Shown here piece by piece: positions 44,096 to 54,458 of a DNA stretch of 64,000 bases. Origin of the DNA: Ligustrum vulgare (Eukaryota > Streptophyta > Magnoliopsida > Lamiales > Oleaceae). The stretch covers positions 12,786,133 to 12,850,132 of the forward strand of contig OY743187.1 of the NCBI GenBank assembly GCA_963555705.1, read 5' to 3'. Below the pieces are notes generated by a model. It was not told the origin of the DNA and did no database searches. It was given only the letters and a program-made list of their open reading frames with translations. Each line of letters begins with the position of its first letter. Position 1 is the first letter of the stretch. Both the position numbers and the translations under genes were made by a program.

Positions 44096-47000
44096 TATAG
44101 CGACCCAGAATTTTTATGCAATAAATAATTATTTTAATATTTAGAAAAATTGTATCGCTACTATTTCACCTATTATTTTGAAGTTAACGCCGCGACGGAT
44201 TCGTCTAGCCAAGTCAAGAAATATCGAATTTGTTCGATTTTAAATTAAAATCCGAATTTCTAAAATTATGTTATTTTAATTATTTATTCAAAGTATTATT
44301 TTCAAAATCATTTTGAATTCCAAATTTATTAAAATATCCCAACAATATTCCTTATTAAATTATTTTAAGTCCAAAATATGTAATTCAATTTTTATCTCAA
44401 AATTCATCCATTCTCAGATTTATTTTCAGTCCAAAATATATCTGTTTTAAATACATTTCTTAATCAAAGTTAGTCCAATTCTTATCATAATCAAAATTTT
44501 ATTTCACACGTTTTGCTTTCTCTTTATACTCCTTTTCATCACATTATACAAGCATCATCATTATCATCACCACCCCTCCAAATCATGATATTCTCCACCA
44601 TATTATTTTACAAAAAACCATCTTTCCAGCAAGAAAGATGCTTCTCTTTATACATATCAGACCAATTATCATGAATTCAAGAAATCATCTCCTCCACCAC
44701 CAGCAGCTCTAATGACAAGCAACAATACTTCAATCCCAATCTGCAACCATTTCAGCTCCACTGTCTACAATTCAAATTCACATCATCATCTTCATCACCA
44801 CCACCACCACAGGAATTCCATCACTGCAACCATTTTCTATACAATTACCATCAACATAGAAGCTGCCAATCAAATCACCACAGCTACTGCGTTTAAACAC
44901 TCCAACTACCATCAAACCAACCAGCAATCTGCCATCATCACCACCATATTCGTATCTTGCATCTAAACCATCTAGCTACCACTATCAAGCAGCCATTTGA
45001 ATCCAAACCTCCATCTCCAATCCACATTTTCATCACGATCAGAAACCAACCAAAATCATTCATCATCAGTTGGCACCCTGCAGCTTTTTCAACGCCAATT
45101 GAATCATGAACAAGCAACCATCATCTGAATCAAATTTCCATTTGTCTGAAACTCAACCAATCATCATTAGCAGCATCACCACCTCCCATTTCGTTTATCA
45201 CCATTTTGATCTCCAAATCAAACAATCTTAATCATCATCATCAATCAACACCAATCTGTATTAGATCACTCATGGCCAGCTTTCATTTTCAACAGCCAAC
45301 CTCCATCACGCCTCAACTTCAAACCGGCCAATCATCACCCAAACCACAGCAACACCACCAAGCACACTTTTTCCCTGCCTCTGCAATTCACCACTGCAAC
45401 CAACCAAATCAACTGCAATCCCACTTCCAGCAACCATTCCAGCCGCCTGCAGCTCACAGCTGGACCACCAATTAACCTCTACCTACAACACTACCACCAG
45501 CCTACTACCCAGAATCATCACCACCTAACCTCCGATCCAAAACATCAAACCCAACTCCAAATCGCAACCCAAAATCAAAACCCCAAAAACCCAAGAAATA
45601 GAGTACCAAATACCTACCTTAAACCATCACTGAATTTCCGCCGGAGTATCATCGCGAACCCTAGCTTCGAATCCAGCCCCGGTTCGCACACAAACTCTCA
45701 CCCAATACTCTCAAAACCTTTAACCGCCACTCACCGCCACCTTGCTACCGGTGTTGCGCCGGCGAGTCACCGGCTGAAGGGCGGATTTGGCTTGAATCGT
45801 CGCCTCCGCCTCTCTGTGTGGTCTCTCTCTCTCTCTTCGATCAGATATGAAGAGAGAAATGATATTGTTAATATTAATATTTAACTTTCCAGAATTTGCA
45901 AATCAGTCCCTGACATTTTAATTTGTTTCCATTCAGTCCTTTTAGTTTTAAAATCATCAATTTCAGCCCTTAAGTTTTAAATGATTTTAATCAGCCCTTT
46001 CATTTTAAAATTCTGATCAATTCAGTCCCTGCTGATTTACTTTATTTGATTTTAAGCTCAAGTTTCAAAAGTATTCATTTTAATCCCTCAACTTTCAAAA
46101 GTATTCATTTTAGTCCCTCAACTTTCAAAACATCAATTTTAGTCTTCAAATTATAATTTATCATTTTGAACTATATATTCGATATACTAAAGTGACTTAT
46201 TGGTTAAGACGAAGCGTACGGAGAATTTAAAGAAATTGAAGTCATTCCCGCTCAACTTTGCACTCGTCGGATTTGAGGTAGACTCGCACTTATTAATTGA
46301 TTTAAATTATGATTTCATATGAATGTCATGTGACTTGTGAAAGTCAATTTTTAAGAAAAACAAGTATGTTTTTATGAAAGGTAAATATACCTTATGTTGT
46401 TATGAAAAGTAAGTATGTTTTTATGAAAAGAAAATATACTTTATGTTTTACGAAAAGTAAGTATACCCTATGCTTCACGAAAATGTTTTTTTGGATCATT
46501 GCTATGAAATCAATCTACCAAGATTGTTTTGGGTCCCATATGATAAGTTATGATATGTTAAGGGGACCGGAGTTTTAGTAGCGCTACACATAAGAATTCT
46601 TGCCACCTAAGTTCGGTAACATTCTTGTGTCTCCTATGTTTATGAGGATTTGCCACGAAGTTCGGTAAAATTCCTATCTTTCCATATGTTTATGAGGATT
46701 TACCACCTAAGTTCGGTAAAATTCCTGTCGCATATGTTTATGAGGATTTTGATCCTATCTTATGTTATGATGCAATTGATCCCTATGAATTTCAGAAAAT
46801 TATGCTTGGTATACTTACTACATAAGAATTCTTACCACCTAAGTTCGGTAAAATTCTTATGTTTATGAGGATTTCGATTTTATCCTATGTTATGATGAAA
46901 ACTTACTGTTATTATGATTTTACTACATAAGAATTCTTACCACCTAAGTTCGGTAAAATTCTTATGTTTATGAGGATTTCAATCCTATCTTATGTTATGC

Positions 47001-47635
47001 TTTCAAAAGAAATTATGCTTGGCATAATTAAAATGTTTTATAAGTATATGGTTTTCAAAGAACTGTTTTCAAAGAGATGTTTTCAAAGAGCATATGATTT
47101 GCAAAATATGTCCCGTGCTGTAATGCACAATATGAGTTTTATCAAGAGCAGTTTTATAAAGAAGCTCTATCAATGCCCGTTTTATAAAGAGCCGGGATTT
47201 ATGTGTTTAATCATCTTATAAATTAAATTAATTTGCGATGAGTCTACTGAGTATTTCCCCCATGAAATACTCACCCTACTTTTAACAGTTTTGCAGATTT
47301 CGGAGACGGTGGCGAGCGATGAATGATGGTGGCAATAATCGTTGAACGGTTGAAAGTTTGACGTTAATGATTTCCGTATTTTCCAAACAATCGAATATTT
47401 TAGAGAAGTTCATTTATTTGAGAAATTATGATATTGGCAATTTCTTTACAATATTAATGGTTCGATTTACTATTTCAAATGGTTTCATAAATGTTTTCAA
47501 TTTTAGCGGCCATTACAGTTTATTTAATGTTGCCAAAAAATGAATTTCAATTATTTCTTCCGCAAAAATATTATTCGAAAAATTTAGACAGAAAATGACG
47601 TAGTGAATCGGGTATACGGAACTCGGGGCGCTACA
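44096..47635 (+). repeat. 5' LTR (3540 bp) of the LOG-carrying element
   Basis: It starts tatagcgacccagaattttt and ends ctcggggcgctaca. The first bases ta instead of the usual tg suggest a mutation present in both LTRs. It contains a C/A-rich segment with CATCAC and CACCAC runs (44540-45550), a (TC)n tract (45822-45838), a series of atttcagtccct-like phrases (45890-46150) and a hairpin repeat (46590-46990). His- and Gln-rich frames here (44712-44966, 45206-45475) are low-complexity and not called. Confidence 0.95.
46590..46990 (+). repeat. Five hairpin repeats within the LTR (also at 53408-53808)
   Basis: The motif ccacctaagttcggta recurs near 46603, 46653 (short), 46702, 46833 and 46939. 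It is flanked by taagaattcttacc on the left and ggtaaaattctta on the right, which pair with each other, and by a tatgaggatttcgatcctat phrase. The spacing is irregular (50-130 bp). RNA made across this region could fold into serial hairpins. Confidence 0.85.
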
Positions 47636-47638
47636 AGT

Positions 47639-47650
47639 TGGTATCAGAGC
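47639..47650 (+). other. Primer-binding site (tRNA-iMet) of the LOG-carrying element
   Basis: tggtatcagagc three bases after the LTR end; exact match. Confidence 0.93.
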
Positions 47651-48489
47651 TAGTCTGCGTTTCTGTAGACTGGAAAAATTTTCAAAAAGAATTTTCAAGA
47701 AATATTTTCCATTATAAAATTTTATTGATGAAGATTGCCACTGCCATCATTCGTTCCACCAACTCCGAGGTAAAGAAGTTTATGATGTTTAAAGTTATTT
47801 CAGTATTTCGAATACTCATTTTATTGATTTATGAGAAAGAATGAAGAGTATTTCGGATACTTATGATTTATGAGAAATAAGAATGTATTTCTTCGAAAAT
47901 AATGATGTTGTTATGCTTTGTCATAACTTATATGCTTTAATGATTATGAGAAATTTTTTTAAGAAAACGAGTGTTGAGCATAATGGGAATAATATGATTT
48001 TATTGAGAATTAAGTAATGGATATTATGTTGAGTTAATTTATTTTGCCTCTATGTTGAAGAGAAATTTATTATGAAGTTTGGCTTTGTGAATAAATTTTG
48101 GGAATATGATTTATGGCATATATTTATAAGTATGAGTAACTTTTGAGCCAATTAAGGTATGGAAGGAAGTAATATTGTGATATTGAAAAATATGATTTGA
48201 AATTTCTATGTTGAGGAATTATGAATTGAATTATGGGATATTTTGATGATATTGAAGTGTTGGAATCATTTTCAATATTTTTAGATCGTTGTGATCAAAT
48301 GTGGAGTTATTTATTATTGTGAGTTATGAAGTATGCTTATGGTTTGGATAAGTCCAAATTACAAGGGAGACTCTATCCAGAATTTTATCATTTGGAATTA
48401 AGAGCATAATATGATAAGCATCCACTAAAGGAATTAAGGTTAGACATGCAAGATCATTTACATCACAAACGAGATTTAGTAGATGATAG
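47651..48489 (+). other. Leader region of the LOG-carrying element
   Basis: The first ATG frame (47730, MKIATAIIRSTNSE) ends after a few dozen codons and does not look like gag. The rest is AT-rich with many atgattt/gaaat phrases and no frame over 70 codons. The end near 48490 coincides with the presumed end of the antisense cassette. Confidence 0.5.
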
Positions 48490-48498
48490 CAGAGATTT

Positions 48499-48510
48499 TA
48501 TTATTTTCTC
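48499..48510 (-). terminator. Possible polyadenylation signal of the antisense unit
   Basis: The minus strand reads gaaaataataaaatc, with an AATAAA-like core, about 320 bases after the LOG stop codon and past the hairpin repeats. Function is inferred from position only. Confidence 0.35.
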
Positions 48511-48599
48511 ATAAGGAGAACACACAAGAGTCACACTGGAAAGGAATACATGAAACACACGAAAGCATAAGAGAAAAACATGGAAAGATCCTTAGAATG

Positions 48600-48815
48600 A
48601 GAGATGTGTTTCCGGAGTAGCCGTATCCTACCACCTCTGATCTTTTGAGGATATAAAGAGAAAACCTTCAAAGAGGTGTGTTTCGAGAGTAAGAATACTC
48701 CGTAATCTACCACCTGGAACCTTTGAGGTACACACAAGATTTAAACATTAAGGAAATCCTAGTAAATGGAGGGGTGTCTCGAGAGTGAAAATACTCCGTA
48801 CTCTACCCCCACCTA
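48600..48815 (-). repeat. Three hairpin-forming repeats downstream of LOG
   Basis: Related units at 48602-48636, 48672-48715 and 48768-48814 share aggtgtgtttcgagagta, actccgtaatctaccacct and a following ctttgag. The second can pair gagta with tactc around a 4-base loop, and an outer aggtg with cacct. The third keeps a similar fold with changes on both sides of the stems. They lie where the antisense LOG transcript would have its 3' UTR. Confidence 0.75.
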
Positions 48816-48824
48816 TTCTAAGAT

Positions 48825-49478
48825 TCAAAGAGTTAAGTTTACATTAACCGGACTCCATTTTCGCTTGATTCCCCTTCCTTGCGACCAATCTATCTTAACC
48901 CCTGCTGGATCTTGTATTGAGATATATGACTGCAGCTTATCCAGTAGTTCATCAATAGTAGGAGCAGAAATAAGAAGCCTTCTGGAAAATGGAGAGATGA
49001 ATCCCTGTTCCACAGCATAATCAAGAAAGGTTAACAAACCATCAAAGAAATTGTTAACATTCAGAAGCCCAATAGGCTTAGTATGGAGATCTAGTTGAGC
49101 CCACGAGGTAATGTTAAAAATTTCTTCTAAGGTACCAAAACCTCCGGGCAGGGCTATAAAGGCATCAGAACCATATAGCATACAAGTTATGCGTTCATGG
49201 ATGGATAAGGTTTGAACTTCATGCCCTCGTGTTTTGCCTGCAACATCTACCAAAGGGACAGGTATGACACCGATTACTTTTGATTTCTCTGCAAGAGCAG
49301 ATTGGGAAACACAACCCATTAGACCACTGCTACCACCCCCATATACAAGAGTGATACCTTTTTCCCCCAGTTTCTTTCCAAGATCTACAGCCGCTTCTAG
49401 ATAACCGAAGCCTTTCCCTACTTTTGATCCACAAAATACACAAATAGTTTTGATCTGTCGAAGTTTTGGTGCTTCCAT
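48825..49478 (-). CDS. LOG: LOG-family cytokinin riboside 5'-monophosphate phosphoribohydrolase, intact and intronless
   Basis: 217 aa, the usual length of plant LOG proteins (about 210-220). LOG enzymes release active free-base cytokinin from the nucleotide in one step. Seen: KTICVFCGSK (residues 10-19), LVYGGGSSGLMG (44-55), IGVIP (69-73), Arg96 in IHERITCM where the family has a catalytic Arg followed by Lys (here Ile), and the signature PGGFGTLEE (111-119) with its catalytic Glu. Then SWAQLDLHTKPIGLLNV and the EQGFISPFSRRLLISAP end. The C-terminal tail after residue 190 is lysine/tryptophan-containing and family-atypical. No stop or frameshift and no intron, although plant LOG genes have several. 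It lies antisense inside an LTR element. No signal peptide, so it is expected to be soluble. Activity is inferred from the kept motifs. Confidence 0.93.
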   Translation of the reverse strand: MEAPKLRQIKTICVFCGSKVGKGFGYLEAAVDLGKKLGEKGITLVYGGGSSGLMGCVSQSALAEKSKVIGVIPVPLVDVAGKTRGHEVQTLSIHERITCMLYGSDAFIALPGGFGTLEEIFNITSWAQLDLHTKPIGLLNVNNFFDGLLTFLDYAVEQGFISPFSRRLLISAPTIDELLDKLQSYISIQDPAGVKIDWSQGRGIKRKWSPVNVNLTL

Positions 49479-49552
49479 CTTTGATAGTAAAGAAGGGAAA
49501 ACTTACGAAGAAGATGTGATTTTGGGATGCCTGAACTATGAAATATGTTTGG

Positions 49553-49561
49553 CTATTTAAA
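49553..49561 (-). promoter_or_regulatory. TATA-like tttaaatag upstream of LOG
   Basis: The minus strand reads gctttaaatagcc about 75 bases before the LOG ATG. A nearly identical ctttaaatag (with one more t) stands before the second ORF at 50362-50370. A strong splice-donor-like gtaagt lies between this site and the ATG (49500-49505), but no fitting acceptor upstream of the ATG was found. Confidence 0.4.
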
Positions 49562-49777
49562 GCCGGAAAAATTTACTGTTTTTGATTGATTCTGAAAAAG
49601 TAAAGATTTACTTTTGACAAAATCAGCCCACTTTTGAATATTTTTATCGTATCGAGGCTGTCACCTTTCGGCGATTAAATATTTTATTTCCAGCTTTATC
49701 AAACCTCGAGAAAGGAAAATTTTTTTTATTTCCAAAACGCGTGAAAGAAAGCAGCAAAATATTTTAAAAGATTTACC

Positions 49778-50344
49778 TTATATCATTGCTGAACTGCCAG
49801 AAGCCTCATTTTGTAAAACAGACTGGCAAACAGGATCTTTCGATATTATATTTTGGAGACTATAACGATTTTTGTCCTCGTTAAACTGAGCGTATAAGGA
49901 GAGAAGTTCACGTTGCACATAACCACTTGGGTGCGTCTCAAGAGTCAGTCGAATATCATCCAAAGACTCCTTACTCAGTCCACCCTTTATGAATTCGATT
50001 TTATCATCCCGATTAGTAGAAGAATATCCTACTGATTTGCAAAGAGTATTACAGTTCCAACGAGCACATTTGTAGCAACCACCCAGTCTTTTTGCTCTTC
50101 GTTTCTTTGCAAACGTGCTTTTGCCTAAACCAGGCATATGTTTTGGAAATGTTGATGGTAATTCACCAGATAGTCGAACCTTTGCTTCTATCAACCAGCG
50201 AACATCTTCTGGAATATCATGAGCCATTAGCAACCTCAATCTTTCGAGCCTTATTCTATAGATCTTTCTCAGATCATTCATAGGAAGACTGGAATAATAC
50301 TTGCGAATGTTAGAAAGGATGATATCCATTGTTTGATGATTCAA
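49778..50344 (-). CDS. Zinc-finger/basic protein of unknown family, 188 aa, antisense in the LTR element
   Basis: Seen: an N-terminal helical-looking part (IRKYYSSLPMNDLRKIYRIR, residues 13-32), a basic cluster KKRRAKR (80-86) directly followed by four cysteines C90-C93-C98-C102 (C-x2-C-x4-C-x3-C), then DDKIEFIKGG and a hydrophilic C-terminus. A basic patch next to a compact Cys cluster followed by a FIxxG phrase resembles the small nucleic-acid-binding proteins of some filamentous plant RNA viruses, but this is a pattern impression only and the protein is longer. The start is uncertain (Met1, Met6 or Met22), because the TATA-like site lies only 18 bases before Met1. The frame is intact. It ends about 300 bases before LOG on the same strand, and both may belong to one captured unit. 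Confidence 0.6.
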   Translation of the reverse strand: MNHQTMDIILSNIRKYYSSLPMNDLRKIYRIRLERLRLLMAHDIPEDVRWLIEAKVRLSGELPSTFPKHMPGLGKSTFAKKRRAKRLGGCYKCARWNCNTLCKSVGYSSTNRDDKIEFIKGGLSKESLDDIRLTLETHPSGYVQRELLSLYAQFNEDKNRYSLQNIISKDPVCQSVLQNEASGSSAMI

Positions 50345-50896
50345 CCTCTTCCCAGCATGAACTATTTAAAAGCGCAAAGGATCTGAGTGAATCCGCGTGA
50401 TGTTGTGACCAGCAAGAAAGCGCAGGATTATTTTAATGAAAAGAGGAGACAAGAAGTAATGCGCTGTTAAATTTTATCGATAAAGGAGAATTGATTGGAG
50501 ATTTAGAATATTTTCTTGGATTATGGGTACTGATATTTTGTTTTAATAATGATAATCTTGGTATAGTGTGATGATACGTGGAAAGTAAAATGAGTACCGT
50601 ATTGAATCAGAATTCATACGTATATACAAGTGAAAGAAATACTTTGCAGGAAATGTGGTGACATTTAAGTATAGAATCTTAGTTTTGGGAGATATTTGTT
50701 TACTGAATTTTGGGTTACAAATATTGGAAAGATAAGTTGATGATATTATGTTGATATGTTTGGGTATATTACGTAGAGAAGATATTCAGGTAATTCTTTG
50801 ATTATTTTTGGAATTTTCGATGATAAGAAGAAGAGATTCTGATTAAGTATTCAGAAATTTTAAGATTTAGTAAGTTTAATTTCGAGGACGAAATTA
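50345..50896 (+). other. 3' interior of the LOG-carrying element, non-coding
   Basis: AT-rich, no frame over 40 codons. It ends in the ttcgaggacgaaattatttt phrase that precedes the polypurine tract in chromoviruses, where it is normally the end of pol. Confidence 0.5.
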
Positions 50897-50913
50897 TTTT
50901 AAGGAGGTAAGAT
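50897..50913 (+). other. Polypurine tract of the LOG-carrying element
   Basis: ttttaaggaggtaagat directly in front of the 3' LTR; the standard place of plus-strand priming. Confidence 0.75.
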
Positions 50914-53900
50914 TATAGCGACCCAGAATTTTTATGCAATAAATAATTATTTTAATATTTAGAAAAATTGTATCGCTACTATTTCACCTATTATTTTGAA
51001 GTTAACGCCGCGACGGATTCGTCTAGCCAAGTCAAGAAATATCGAATTTGTTCGATTTTAAATTAAAATCCGAATTTCTAAAATTATGTTATTTTAATTA
51101 TTTATTCAAAGTATTATTTTCAAAATCATTTTGAATTCCAAATTTATTAAAATATCCCAACAATATTCCTTATTAAATTATTTTAAGTCCAAAATATGTA
51201 ATTCAATTTTTATCTCAAAATTCATCCATTCTCAGATTTATTTTCAGTCCAAAATATATCTGTTTTAAATACATTTCTTAATCAAAGTTAGTCCAATTCT
51301 TATCATAATCAAAATTTTATTTCACACGTTTTGCTTTCTCTTTATACTCCTTTTCATCACATTATACAAGCATCATCATTATCATCACCACCCCTCCAAA
51401 TCATGATATTCTCCACCATATTATTTTACAAAAAACCATCTTTCCAGCAAGAAAGATGCTTCTCTTTATACATATCAGACCAATTATCATGAATTCAAGA
51501 AATCATCTCCTCCACCACCAGCAGCTCTAATGACAAGCAACAATACTTCAATCCCAATCTGCAACCATTTCAGCTCCACTGTCTACAATTCAAATTCACA
51601 TCATCATCTTCATCACCACCACCACCACAGGAATTCCATCACTGCAACCATTTTCTATACAATTACCATCAACATAGAAGCTGCCAATCAAATCACCACA
51701 GCTACTGCGTTTAAACACTCCAACTACCATCAAACCAACCAGCAATCTGCCATCATCACCACCATATTCGTATCTTGCATCTAAACCATCTAGCTACCAC
51801 TATCAAGCAGCCATTTGAATCCAAACCTCCATCTCCAATCCACATTTTCATCACGATCAGAAACCAACCAAAATCATTCATCATCAGTTGGCACCCTGCA
51901 GCTTTTTCAACGCCAATTGAATCATGAACAAGCAACCATCATCTGAATCAAATTTCCATTTGTCTGAAACTCAACCAATCATCATTAGCAGCATCACCAC
52001 CTCCCATTTCGTTTATCACCATTTTGATCTCCAAATCAAACAATCTTAATCATCATCATCAATCAACACCAATCTGTATTAGATCACTCATGGCCAGCTT
52101 TCATTTTCAACAGCCAACCTCCATCACGCCTCAACTTCAAACCGGCCAATCATCACCCAAACCACAGCAACACCACCAAGCACACTTTTTCCCTGCCTCT
52201 GCAATTCACCACTGCAACCAACCAAATCAACTGCAATCCCACTTCCAGCAACCATTCCAGCCGCCTGCAGCTCACAGCTGGACCACCAATTAACCTCTAC
52301 CTACAACACTACCACCAGCCTACTACCCAGAATCATCACCACCTAACCTCCGATCCAAAACATCAAACCCAACTCCAAATCGCAACCCAAAATCAAAACC
52401 CCAAAAACCCAAGAAATAGAGTACCAAATACCTACCTTAAACCATCACTGAATTTCCGCCGGAGTATCATCGCGAACCCTAGCTTCGAATCCAGCCCCGG
52501 TTCGCACACAAACTCTCACCCAATACTCTCAAAACCTTTAACCGCCACTCACCGCCACCTTGCTACCGGTGTTGCGCCGGCGAGTCACCGGCTGAAGGGC
52601 GGATTTGGCTTGAATCGTCGCCTCCGCCTCTCTGTGTGGTCTCTCTCTCTCTCTTCGATCAGATATGAAGAGAGAAATGATATTGTTAATATTAATATTT
52701 AACTTTCCAGAATTTGCAAATCAGTCCCTGACATTTTAATTTGTTTCCATTCAGTCCTTTTAGTTTTAAAATCATCAATTTCAGCCCTTAAGTTTTAAAT
52801 GATTTTAATCAGCCCTTTCATTTTAAAATTCTGATCAATTCAGTCCCTGCTGATTTACTTTATTTGATTTTAAGCTCAAGTTTCAAAAGTATTCATTTTA
52901 ATCCCTCAACTTTCAAAAGTATTCATTTTAGTCCCTCAACTTTCAAAACATCAATTTTAGTCTTCAAATTATAATTTATCATTTTGAACTATATATTCGA
53001 TATACTAAAGTGACTTATTGGTTAAGACGAAGCGTACGGAGAATTTAAAGAAATTGAAGTCATTCCCGCTCAACTTTGCACTCGTCGGATTTGAGGTAGA
53101 CTCGCACTTATTAATTGATTTAAATTATGATTTCATATGAATGTCATGTGACTTGTGAAAGTCAATTTTTAAGAAAAACAAGTATGTTTTTATGAAAGGT
53201 AAATATACCTTATGTTGTTATGAAAAGTAAGTATGTTTTTATGAAAAGAAAATATACTTTATGTTTTACGAAAAGTAAGTATACCCTATGCTTCACGAAA
53301 ATGTTTTTTTGGATCATTGCTATGAAATCAATCTACCAAGATTGTTTTGGGTCCCATATGATAAGTTATGATATGTTAAGGGGACCGGAGTTTTAGTAGC
53401 GCTACACATAAGAATTCTTGCCACCTAAGTTCGGTAACATTCTTGTGTCTCCTATGTTTATGAGGATTTGCCACGAAGTTCGGTAAAATTCCTATCTTTC
53501 CATATGTTTATGAGGATTTACCACCTAAGTTCGGTAAAATTCCTGTCGCATATGTTTATGAGGATTTTGATCCTATCTTATGTTATGATGCAATTGATCC
53601 CTATGAATTTCAGAAAATTATGCTTGGTATACTTACTACATAAGAATTCTTACCACCTAAGTTCGGTAAAATTCTTATGTTTATGAGGATTTCGATTTTA
53701 TCCTATGTTATGATGAAAACTTACTGTTATTATGATTTTACTACATAAGAATTCTTACCACCTAAGTTCGGTAAAATTCTTATGTTTATGAGGATTTCAA
53801 TCCTATCTTATGTTATGCTTTCAAAAGAAATTATGCTTGGCATAATTAAAATGTTTTATAAGTATATGGTTTTCAAAGAACTGTTTTCAAAGAGATGTTT

Positions 53901-54453
53901 TCAAAGAGCATATGATTTGCAAAATATGTCCCGTGCTGTAATGCACAATATGAGTTTTATCAAGAGCAGTTTTATAAAGAAGCTCTATCAATGCCCGTTT
54001 TATAAAGAGCCGGGATTTATGTGTTTAATCATCTTATAAATTAAATTAATTTGCGATGAGTCTACTGAGTATTTCCCCCATGAAATACTCACCCTACTTT
54101 TAACAGTTTTGCAGATTTCGGAGACGGTGGCGAGCGATGAATGATGGTGGCAATAATCGTTGAACGGTTGAAAGTTTGACGTTAATGATTTCCGTATTTT
54201 CCAAACAATCGAATATTTTAGAGAAGTTCATTTATTTGAGAAATTATGATATTGGCAATTTCTTTACAATATTAATGGTTCGATTTACTATTTCAAATGG
54301 TTTCATAAATGTTTTCAATTTTAGCGGCCATTACAGTTTATTTAATGTTGCCAAAAAATGAATTTCAATTATTTCTTCCACAAAAATATTATTCGAAAAA
54401 TTTAGACAGAAAATGACGTAGTGAATCGGGTATACGGAACTCGGGGCGCTACA
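50914..54453 (+). repeat. 3' LTR (3540 bp) of the LOG-carrying element
   Basis: Same length as the 5' LTR with a constant offset of 6818 bases throughout. The only difference I found is A at 54380 versus G at 47562. All low-complexity frames are duplicated unchanged. Confidence 0.95.
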
Positions 54454-54458
54454 CTGTC

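Larger units (their letters stand above)
44096..54453 (+). mobile_element. Young non-autonomous LTR retrotransposon carrying LOG and a zinc-finger ORF
   Basis: Two 3540-bp LTRs (44096-47635, 50914-54453) flank a 3278-bp interior; ctgtc flanks both ends (44091-44095, 54454-54458). Primer site at 47639 and polypurine tract before 50914 are intact. The interior has no gag, protease, RT or integrase. It carries instead two antisense ORFs (48825-49478, 49778-50344). LTR style (gacgaaat...aaggaggtaagat tract, tRNA-iMet primer) is that of chromovirus Gypsy elements, whose proteins would have to act in trans. One LTR difference was found (47562 G, 54380 A), so the insertion is recent. Confidence 0.95.

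Noticed and set aside
44712..45475. His/Gln-rich frames in the LTR, repeated at 51530-52293
   Set aside because: Low complexity from CATCAC/CACCAC runs within the LTRs; identity of the two copies only reflects LTR identity.
48766..49020. 84-codon plus-strand frame
   Set aside because: Antisense to LOG, which has strong motif support.
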